In this document: positions 56,073 through 64,000 of the stretch, piece by piece
How the letters are laid out: every line of letters starts with the position of its first letter
Position numbering within the stretch: position 1 is the first letter of the stretch
Assembly: GCA_020466095.1 (NCBI GenBank)
Contig: CM035806.1
Location: forward strand, 135,258,981-135,322,980
Origin: Chlorops oryzae
Lineage: Eukaryota > Arthropoda > Insecta > Diptera > Chloropidae
DNA: 64,000 nucleotides
Direction of reading: 5' to 3'
Position numbers and translations under genes: made by a program
The notes under the pieces: model-generated
What the model saw: only the letters and a program-made list of their open reading frames with translations
What the model was told of the DNA's origin: nothing
The model's database searches: none

Positions 56073-56986
56073 CCCAGCAGTTATTTAGGAAGTGAATTAC
56101 CAAAGTAATGCAATTTTTCATTGATGAAATAGGAATGCAAAAAGGAATGCAAAGTATATTGAACAAATTTGCACGGAGAGGTAATCGAAGAGGTAATGTG
56201 TAGCCGAATATTTGCAGTGCGAAACCAAATCTTCACATATAGTATATGTCCGTTTTTGCCGCTGTCGCTACGCAGCTAAATCCCACCAGCGGCAAAAAAA
56301 TCGGAAAAAGGAAGTCAGCACTTCGAGACCAGCTGCTCGCCCTTTTTCCCGCCGGGCTGGACTGGCAGCACCGGTCGGGCTTAAAAAAGGATTCACATCG
56401 AACTGTTGATCAAACGACACGTCCGCGACTTTTCGAACCGTTATTCCGTTAACAACAACAAAGTTTTAAGTGAAGTGAACTGTTGAGTGCGGGCCGCGTT
56501 CGCGACAATTTGATAATTTCTTTTGTTATTCGGGACTCTTTTTAAAACCCACCACGATCATCAACATCATCATCCGAGCCAACAGCAACAGCAGCAGCAG
56601 AATCAATATCTCCCGATTCGTCTATCGCCGCCGTAATCCCAGGTACGTGATTGATTAGTTCTCCTTTATTCGACTTCCATACGATTTCCCTTTGCCCCCT
56701 TTGGGTCGCAAGACCATTAATTCCTCGCGGGCACAAACAGTATAATTTTAGGCAAAAATTGAAACCCGTAAATTCAATCTATTTTGCATTACTTGAGAAT
56801 GCAAATAGTAATGCATTACAAAATCAAGCCTTTTCGATTACGTTTTGTACAGCTGGGAATGCAAATAGTCATGCAATACATTCGCTAGGACATCACCGTG
56901 TTAAAAATAATCGATTCTGTAATGCAAAAACAGTACCCGTTTTGAATTTCTTTTTGCATTACCATCGGTTACAAATAACTGCTGGG
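56073..56986. mobile_element. CCCAGCAG-ended element with exon-like cargo
   Basis: Ends CCCAGCAGTTATTT and, inverted, CCCAGCAGTTATTT agree exactly over 14 bp. Subterminal TTTGCATTAC/GTAATGCA words occur on both sides. The central 56240-56642 block is far more GC-rich than the ends and ends in a consensus splice donor. No target duplication seen. Confidence 0.65.
56240..56642 (+). other. Exon-like GC-rich block with strong splice donor
   Basis: Balanced base composition, an open frame 56246-56452 (68 codons, alternative start codon, product unrecognised) and a CAG-rich leader end in CCCAG|GTACGTGAT at 56642/56643. It could be a 5' exon of a gene beyond the window, or host sequence captured by the surrounding TIR element. 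The block at 60300-60746 ends with the same gtacgtgat donor. Confidence 0.4.
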
Positions 56987-57546
56987 CAAATAACTGTTTG
57001 CCTTTCAGTCTGTGTGTGCCTGTCACAACACCAATCGCGTGTGCCACAGTACAAATGCTTATGGCCAAATAGCAAAGTGAAGCAGCAGTGAGTGGCGAGT
57101 GGTGCTTGAACTTTTGAAAATTATGACACTCGAGGATGCCATTTCGTGACTCTGAATGCCATGAGCCATTGAAGCCGCTTGACGAAATGGCGGGTGGAGC
57201 AGGGCAAGTGGCGTTCAAAATGAAAATGAGGAAATGAAAACGTCGTTTGCATTAAGCTTACTCTACACAGCGCGATTATTGTGTGCTTGGGTGTTGGTAT
57301 GGGTATCGCTATGGCTTTGGGATTGTGTGTGTGTATGTGGGTACCTTGCAGGAAATGTCACTAGTGCTAGAGTCACTCCTGAACTAGTGTCCATGTCACC
57401 ACTACTAGTGACCGATTGTACCCGTGCCATAACGTCCTCTTATTGCAGTAGAGACAACGGCTTCAATTATACCCTCACTATTGACATGGTCTACAGTCCA
57501 ATTTTGCTCAAACATTAATGTAATAAATTTGCTGCGCGTGAGGCGG

Positions 57547-57616
57547 ATTGCCCGCTAGCCCAGTGCGTAGAGCGTGCGGCTAGCAATCCGAAGATCGCGA
57601 ATTCGAATCTCAACGC
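57547..57616 (+). other. tRNA-like module (Ala AGC-like)
   Basis: A-box TAGCCCAGTGCGTAGAG, loop CTAGCAA closed by GG/CC, B-box-like AATTCGAATCT. Shares CTAGCAATC-GAAG with the module at 50734. Confidence 0.55.
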
Positions 57617-57822
57617 AAACGAGTGGTAAATTTTAAAATATGTCGTTTTTATTTTATTTTTTATTTATGTATTAATAGATTTAAAAATCAACAGGATTCC
57701 AACAAGTTCTATGCATGGAGGTTTTTTAAAGGCTTTTTTTTCTAGTTTTCTTCGTCCTTGAGCGTAGAAAATTTTTCACTTTTAATTATTTTTAAATTTC
57801 ATATATTACAATTACACTACTT

Positions 57823-57898
57823 CTCGCCTGAACGTGGATTCGAAAACGAGCCTCCGCATTAATGAGCGGATATTCTAACCACTACGCTAGAGAGCCAT
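57823..57898 (-). other. tRNA-like module, opposite strand
   Basis: On the minus strand: A-box CTAGCGTAGTGGTTAGAAT, stem CCGC/GCGG closing a TCATTAAT loop, B-box-like TTTTCGAATCC. Confidence 0.55.
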
Positions 57899-58068
57899 GT
57901 GATTAGCGTACAGAAAATTTATAACATGAACGGTCGAGAAAATCGAACTGTAGACGCCCTCGCTGACCATGTAAATAGTTAGATTGTATTGTCCGTGTCT
58001 CTTGTTATTTCGTCTCTGGTGCAGCCCTGGTGACATTGGGGTCAATTTGCCCCGCATTTACTGCAGGG

Positions 58069-58673
58069 TATGTTTCCTTTCATGCTGAAGTACACTCTTT
58101 GCTGGTTTATATACAGAAAGCAATTGCCATGGAAATGAATTCTGAAATTGTGAAATGCCGAAATTTTACGAGTATGCTAGCTAGCGGATGGTAAATTGCG
58201 GTGCATGCAGCATGCGGCATGCATTCTAGGATGATCTGTGAGTGGTGGAGACGAAAACACTGGTCAGCAAAATCGAAGCTGTTTTCAAAAAGAATATAAA
58301 ATGTTATTATTTTGTTGCTTTGGCTGTTGCTGTTATTGTTTTCGTTTTTAAATGCAGGATAGACTGACTTCCTTTTATGTTTTATTGTTTATTTTCGTTT
58401 ATTTATGTTTGGTTTGTTGCGGTTGTGTGCTAAAGTGGCGTGTGTGTGCGCACCTGCAGCATATGTATATTCTCGAGCGTTCATATCCTGGATGAACGAC
58501 AAGCGCTTTACAGTGTCGCAAAATGAAAGAATTTGTCGTTATTATTTAAAATTTATACCATCGATGGCGATGTTTCGGCAGATAAGGTAAGACGATTGGA
58601 ATCAGCTGGATTTTATTGCCTTTTGGCCGTCCTACTCTAATTGAAATGCTGCTATTCTTTGTTGTCGTACATT
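58069..58673. other. Intergenic, no gene seen
   Basis: Contains short GCATGC-rich words near 58200 (gcatgcagcatgcggcatgc). No gene is supported. Confidence 0.35.
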
Positions 58674-58935
58674 ATATCGCACCCTTGCTACTAAATCGGC
58701 ACAATTTAAAATTTCGCATTTCTCGAAAATCATCAATCTCTCTTAAAACTAAGTGAGAAATAATATATTTTCTAAACTTATATTAATCTCAATTGTACTG
58801 CTGCTTCAGTTCAATAGTAAGACGTTGAATTTTCTAGGTGTTGATGTCTTCTTACCGACATAATTGAAATCGAACATGAAAAAATTGATTAAAAAAATTT
58901 TGAATTGTGCCGATTTATTAGCAAGGGTGCGATAT
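58674..58935. mobile_element. Foldback MITE (ATATCGCACCC)
   Basis: ATATCGCACCCTTGCTACTA...CGGCACAATT is mirrored by AATTGTGCCG...TAGCAAGGGTGCGATAT. Arms of about 40 bp. Confidence 0.8.
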
Positions 58936-59013
58936 GAAAAATGTGTCTATAAGAAAAATGGAGAAATTTTTTTGCCTCAATGATGTTTAGCTGAAAATAA
59001 GGCATAATTCTAA

Positions 59014-59781
59014 TATCTGGCCGTTTCTGGAATTTTGCTGAAATATATACGCTGGGCAGATATACGTAAAATGACCTATTGATTCCAAATCTGCAATCCG
59101 TTTTTGGGGGTCGCCTCTAGTTTAGGAGATATCGAGCTTTAAATTTTGTATGGAAATGCAATGTTAACATTGTGAAAACAGACTGACAGCTTGTTATGGT
59201 GCTGCCAGACGTTATGATTTGAAAAAAGCCACCAATTGGTAGATTGAATATGTGAATGTTCATGGTATGGAAATTTATCTTAATATATAAAGGAACATTA
59301 TTATGGGAATTATATAAAATTTTCAATTTTCTTTTTTGGAAATAATTCTGAAATATGCGATTTTTCTTACTAATCTTAATTTTCAAACATTAAAAATATT
59401 AAAAATATTTCTCAAAAATCGCGCAATTTTTGTGCACCGTACCAACAATTACATACAACATACACATTTATTTCTTACATTTTTACATTATTATACACAT
59501 ATTTACAATTATGTTAAAATTTTTATGTTTTTAATATTATGGCCGCACTTCTCATCAAAAATTTACACATTTTAACAATAAAAAATTTCGAATAAGTGGC
59601 AACTACGCAAATGTCAAAATAGTGTAAAAACTAGTACGATTTGGGGCAATTTTTAAATCGTTATATCTCCTAAACTAGAGGCGACCCCCAAAAACGGATT
59701 GCAGATTTGGAATCAAGAGGTCAGTTTACGTATATCTGCCCAGCCTATATATTTCAGCAAAATCCCAGAAACGGCCAGATA
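59014..59781. mobile_element. TIR element with about 130-bp arms (TATCTGGCCG)
   Basis: The arms 59014-59145 and 59650-59781 are mirror copies, including GGGGGTCGCCTCTAGTTTAG and CTGGGCAGATATACGT. No coding sequence recognised. Confidence 0.85.
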
Positions 59782-59921
59782 CTCGAATTGTTTCAGATGC
59801 GAAATCGGGAAACGGCAGCAACACACGTACAGGTGGGAAGAGCCGCTGAAAACAGCACATTAACAACACTGTGCGAGGTTAGTTTTATTTCGATCTACAA
59901 CCATATAGAACTATGTCCTCG

Positions 59922-60094
59922 GTCACACGTAGAAACAATGTTTCGGAAACATTTGCTCAAAACTCATTTGATTGTATGAGAAAGAAAGAGAAGTCTGAAA
60001 TGTTGCCGTAACATTCAACAAAAAACTGTCTCTTTTCTTCGCATTGCTTTTCTATCAAAAAAATTGTTTCCGAAACAATGTTTCTACGTGTGAC
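59922..60094. mobile_element. MITE (GTCACACGTAGAAAC)
   Basis: GTCACACGTAGAAACAATG and TTTCGGAAACA are mirrored at the right end. CTCG stands next to both ends, a possible short duplication. Confidence 0.75.
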
Positions 60095-60138
60095 TCTCGA
60101 CTATAGCTGCAACTTCGGCTATAATTCTACGTGTCTAA

Positions 60139-60296
60139 AGGCTCAGTTACTCTTGATTGAACGTAACTTAACTTAACTTATTTAATCAGCTGAGTTGATA
60201 TGTTTAGTTCATTTTATATGGGATCAGTCACTGAAAACTTAATTTGACTTAAGATAAGAATCTGTGGAAAACAGATTTCTCTAAGTAACTGAGCCT
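60139..60296. mobile_element. PIF/Harbinger-type MITE, copy 2
   Basis: Same family as 13180-13364, flanked by TAA on both sides (60136-60138, 60297-60299). The right inverted end is shortened by about 25 bp relative to copy 1. Confidence 0.88.
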
Positions 60297-60299
60297 TAA

Positions 60300-60746
60300 A
60301 ACCTTCAACGCGAACCATATAGAAACGCGAACGTTACTTGTACTTTCGATTTCCATCGCCGCGCGAAGTTGTGTTCTCCGGGTCCTTAATTTGTAACGCC
60401 CTGACGTTTTTCAAGTGAAGTGTGCCCAAGTTCTCCAAGACTTTAAATGGAAGACCCGTGACAGTGTAAAAGTCTTGTTATCGCACGTACGTATACCGTT
60501 CCAAATTGAATTCCAAAGACTTTCGAATCGTACACTACTTCGCGCGGCGATGGAAATCGAAAGTACAAGTACCTACAAGTATCGCGCGTGTCACCGTCGG
60601 TCTCTCCAAATCCCCGAATTTCAACGCCCTGCCACGTCTCCGCGTTCCACAACACGGCCCAGGACAACGAGGCTCCTCTCTTGCGTTTGCCTTCCATCAC
60701 ATCACGACTGCATCAACCCGTAACGGCGCCCCACCAGAGCCCCAAG
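60300..60746 (+). other. Exon-like GC-rich leader with strong splice donor
   Basis: Balanced composition, many CG-containing words, no long single-frame protein that I recognise, and a good donor CCAAG|GTACGTGAT. A candidate 5' non-coding exon of a gene lying beyond the right end. Inference only. Confidence 0.3.
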
Positions 60747-61856
60747 GTACGTGATCCTCTTATTTTTATACATCTATATAAGACAGTCTCGTGGCGGCAC
60801 GATCAAGGCTCTTACATGCACATTAAAATCTGCAGTCGGGTATTGTATTGTCTCTTTGACTTTACTATTACACCCTTAATTGTTCTGTTCATCCAAACAG
60901 ATGATATGAGAGAATTTCAAATGTGTTCAACATACCTATAATATTTAAGATGAGTTTTTATTCATTTATATTTTTGAATCGAAATCAACAACGATTGCTC
61001 CACTGTGCTCAATCTGTTCGTCAACTATTGTGCAATATAACTTGAAAGCGAACATTCTTTCCAACATGCAGCTGCTATAGAAATATGGTTAGCACGTTGT
61101 TGCAATTTTTCCCAACAGTTTTGAGTGTTCCCATCAAATATACATATGGATGTATGTATCTGGAAATGCACATATGCAGGCCTGCGAGCGAGTACATATG
61201 GATGTTAAATATCCTCGTATGTACGCACGGTCTTCAATTGTTGCTCATTTGGATTTTTGCAATTGCTGCTTATTTATCGGATGAAGTTTTTGCGGCTGGA
61301 TTCAGTTCATATTTTTGGTTGAGACCACTTCAGTAGCAATTTCGGTTGAATCCACCTCTCGACCATGCATTCTCGCATTTATTGTTTTTAAGGTAGCACA
61401 CAAAAACACTCACGCACAAGCATGTTTGCATGCATATACGAACAAATGTTAATACTTGTGCAATAAACTGACATTCTGGGTTGTGAAAGTTTTTCATTTT
61501 GAAACGGCATCATCAAAAGGTCTGGGCTTTGGGGAATCGTGTTCTTTTTACAGGCTTACATTTGATTTTTTTTTTTTTTTTAAAGAGAAGATCGAAAAAT
61601 GGTATCAGGCTGAATTCATTCAATTGAAAAAAAAAAAAAAAAAAAAAAAAAATTAAAAATCCTGTTAAATTTAAACTTAAGCTAAAATAAGCTAAAATGA
61701 TATGTTTTGATAGTTATGATGGGCCCAAGAGGGTCTTGAGATTTGAATTGACAGCGCAGTGGATTGAAAAAAGATTCAAGGAGTGAAGTTTTCTAAGGAA
61801 GTGGAAACTTTTCATCATCTTGATTCCACGGGGAAAAGAGTTTTTGTCAAATGAAT
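60747..61856. other. Intergenic or intronic, no gene seen
   Basis: Contains poly-T (61567-61582) and poly-A (61627-61651) runs. No gene recognised. Confidence 0.35.
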
Positions 61857-61958
61857 CAGTAGCGTACCGAGGGGGGAGGGGGGCCAAGGTGACAGCCGCC
61901 CCGGGCGCCAAATCATATTTTAATTTTTATCAAGGTCTTTTTATGTACGGCGCCACTG
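61857..61958. mobile_element. 102-bp hAT MITE, 8-bp duplication
   Basis: Ends CAGTAGCGTACC and, inverted, CAGTGGCGCCGTA are flanked by AAATGAAT (61849-61856, 61959-61966). Confidence 0.9.
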
Positions 61959-62002
61959 AAATGAATTACTTGATCCGAATGTTTAATTCGAAGCACATCA
62001 CA

Positions 62003-62070
62003 TAGCCTGCGATAGGATTTGAACTCGAGCCTTCGGATGGCTAACCGAATACGCTACCCATACGCCACCA
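62003..62070 (-). other. tRNA-like module (Ala AGC-like)
   Basis: On the minus strand: A-box TGGCGTATGGGTAGCG, loop TTAGCCA closed by TCGG/TCCGA, B-box GAGTTCAAATCC. Confidence 0.6.
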
Positions 62071-62084
62071 TTTGCGTTGGATTG

Positions 62085-62625
62085 AAATATTTCGCGCTTT
62101 TTCGTCTGATTTTTGGAAAAAATTGATCCGGTTTGAAGTGGAAAAACGGTATTAAGGAGCGCTCAGATGGAGTTCGTGTGCTTGAAGAAGTTGTTTAGTA
62201 ATAAGTTTTCTATATTTGCATATCAAAATTTTCAAAATATTCTAATTGGTATGGGAACTGTGCGCCACAAAATTTAAGAAGAGGTGAAAAAATCGTAAAT
62301 TTTCCAGACTTTTGCAATTTGTACCAATAAGATGGAGTTTTTTTTTTTTTTTTATCAATATGTACTACAAATATTTTGTTCGAGTGTAGGGCTAGAACTT
62401 TGTCACAGATAAGAAAGAGAAATATTGAACTCGTTACGAGATAAAGCCATAAGTAAGTGCACAACTTAATTCTCTGCCCCACTTTTCGAGACCCATTTTG
62501 AAACGAAAAAGAGACAACTTGACTAAACTAAGTATGGGGCGTTGCTATACTCACCGAGCGCTGTCAAAATCTGAAGTCAAATCTTAGGGCACACGCGATG
62601 ACCTCGAAAAATTGGCACAGTGTAA
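62085..62625. mobile_element. Truncated copy B of the 54525 element
   Basis: Shares GAAGAAGTTGTTTAGTAATAA-type, CGAGATAAAGCCATAAGTAAG and GTTGCTATACTCACCGAGCG words with copy A. The left inverted end is missing and is replaced by the tRNA-like module. Confidence 0.65.
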
Positions 62626-62822
62626 TAATACGTTCCTTTGTACATTGGGCTATATAAACTGACCTTGGCAAAAGCATATGAAAAACGCTAAGTATAGATG
62701 AATGCCGAAGTATGTGGTCTGATATTTTACATTTCCGAGGATTGAAAACGTTTATTGTTTTTTTTTTGGTACGAAATCCTCGTGGGCGGTGCTCCAAATG
62801 AAATTGTTATTATTCTCTTATG

Positions 62823-63484
62823 CTATGTTCTCACTATAGGGGTTAAGTTTTTAACCCGATACTTTAACCCAAAGCGTTCATATCAGCTTCGAGCGAGTTA
62901 AGGTTTACTAACGTCATATGACCCAGCCGGACAGTTCACTACTTCTGCACTACTTCCGAAGTGGTGAAAATTCATACTGCGCCTACTCGCAATACTAACC
63001 CTAACTGTTAATGAAGTTTGTTGGGAGATGGCCGCTGTTTTCATCACATGCATGCGATAATGTCCGGCTTGGGAGTTTGAAATATAAAAAACGCGCAAGG
63101 TATATCTGATATACTATATCATCGAGAAATTGTAAATAGAAATGGAATTTGCTTTACTAGAAATGTTTAAAAGAAGCTGAAAAAGCCAAAGGAATATTCG
63201 AAGCATTAATATCAGAAGAGCATTGCAATGTCCGCAGGAACAAAAAAAAAAAAAATTATGAAGCTAATAGTGAAAGCGGCATCACAAGACGTTCCACGAC
63301 CTGTGATCAAAATTTACATATCAAAATATGTATGTATTTAATGTAATGTATGTATGTAATGCAAATCTGCGCTTAACCTCAGAGTTAAATGTTAACCCAG
63401 GGTATATTTTCGGGTTAGATGATTTTTGACATTTGAAACCCTGGGTTTCGCCGATAACCCTAACCCGGCCTAGTGAGAACATAG
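62823..63484. mobile_element. TIR element (CTATGTTCTCACTA)
   Basis: CTATGTTCTCACTATAGGGG and, inverted, CTATGTTCTCACTAGGCCGG form the ends. GGGTTAA/TTAACCC words repeat inside. A smaller element is nested at 62926-63072. Confidence 0.7.
62926..63072. mobile_element. CCCAGCCGGACA-ended MITE, nested
   Basis: CCCAGCCGGACA at the left and, inverted, CCCAAGCCGGACA at the right. Related sequence at 22243-22444, and a piece (AGCCGGACATTATCGCATGC) at about 41777. Confidence 0.65.
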
Positions 63485-63964
63485 ACAGTTTGGGAAATTT
63501 TACCATCGCTAACTGATTCATTACAGACGCAAACTTTCACGGAATTCTCTTTTACCTCATCCACGATATCGTCATCTGTATTTACCTCATCGCTGGAGCT
63601 GAAGAGTGCAAATGCTTCAAAGCTTCGTTTGAAAACTAGTGGACCGATCAAGGTCAATTTTAAAACTTTAGATTGGAAAAGTATCCTAAAATAGCCAAAT
63701 TTTGGAATATTTTGTTGTTGTATTCGTTTTTGTTGCCATGTTCTTTAGAAGAAAGCAATTGTTATACTTATGTTTCGTAGTTTGCAAGTACTTTTTGAAC
63801 AAACTAGGTAACCGGTCAGTGTGAAAATTTTCCAAGTATTCAATGGAATTACTATTTACTGAGAAACACACAAAAATTGTTTTATTTTTATAGATATCTA
63901 TTTTTTTGAAATTATTTGGTATAACATACCCCAACCCGCCATTAAACGATGCCTCTACAGCCAT
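63485..63964 (-). CDS. Possible minus-strand exons, unrecognised
   Basis: Two neighbouring minus-strand frames (63686-63964, 92 codons with ATG; 63485-63657, Ser/Asp/Glu-rich) have moderately protein-like composition. Neither has a convincing splice pair and neither resembles a family I know. They may be exons of a gene continuing past the window, part of a transposon, or chance. Confidence 0.15.
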
Positions 63965-64000
63965 AAGATTATCGAAAAGATGTGAGATCTATGTTTTGAA

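Larger units (their letters stand above)
57344..58068. mobile_element. CC(C/T)TGCAG-ended element with two tRNA-like modules
   Basis: Ends CCTTGCAGGAAATG and, inverted, CCCTGCAGTAAATG; TA flanks both sides. Repeated CACTAGTG palindromes near the left end. Two tRNA-like modules face each other in the interior. Confidence 0.55.

Noticed and set aside
60415..60941. Three overlapping plus-strand frames of 82-117 codons
   Set aside because: All three cover the same GC-rich leader in different frames and none resembles a family, so a non-coding exon is more likely.

Overview
This window looks like nuclear DNA of a higher fly (Diptera, probably an acalyptrate or tephritid-like species). It is AT-rich and has small introns, CAG/CAA poly-glutamine runs and Helentron-type repeats with a (GTCT)n tract. 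The three host genes have clear fly or animal counterparts: a matrimony (mtrm)-like SAM-domain gene, an ITFG1/TIP (LINKIN) FG-GAP gene, and an INPP5E-type inositol polyphosphate 5-phosphatase. They occupy only a small fraction of the 64 kb. The rest is a dense, nested graveyard of transposable elements. Species assignment is inference.

Layout. 284-2410: an almost perfect 2.1-kb palindromic transposon with an 8-bp target duplication. 3.7-18.3 kb: a large inverted duplication. The left arm (3716-8275) carries an intact mtrm-like gene. The right arm (14834-18300) carries a frameshifted copy and a stretch of visibly degraded sequence. The 6.5-kb spacer holds a Helentron-like element with a minisatellite, a decayed BEL/Pao retrotransposon with an odd domain order, and several MITEs. 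19-23 kb: a run of hAT elements with exact 8-bp target duplications and two CCCAGC-type elements. 23.5-25.6 kb: the ITFG1-like gene (3 exons). 26.3-30.1 kb: a foldback hAT with a Helentron piece in its loop, then PIF/Harbinger remnants. 30.9-37.2 kb: INPP5E, with 5' non-coding exons, one GC-AG intron and a C-terminal CaaX box. 37.3-46.4 kb: nested MITEs, and a dead non-LTR retrotransposon on the minus strand split by a TTAA-flanked element. 46.4-48.9 kb: a 2.5-kb TA-flanked transposon carrying a decayed multi-exon gene. 49.5-51.3 kb: a hAT with long inverted arms, two tRNA-like modules and a SINE. 51.5-64 kb: more TIR elements, a hAT fragment retaining only the transposase dimerisation domain, two exon-like GC-rich leaders ending in strong splice donors, and many tRNA-like modules.

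The host genes are unrelated in function: meiotic Polo control, a surface FG-GAP protein, and ciliary/membrane phosphoinositide control. The most unusual theme is the repeated occurrence of diverged tRNA-like (A-box/B-box) modules inside TIR elements of several different families. A set of CCC(A/T)GC-ended elements filled with short palindromes is also notable; one of these carries an exon-like block. All calls come from reading the sequence only; no database search was possible.
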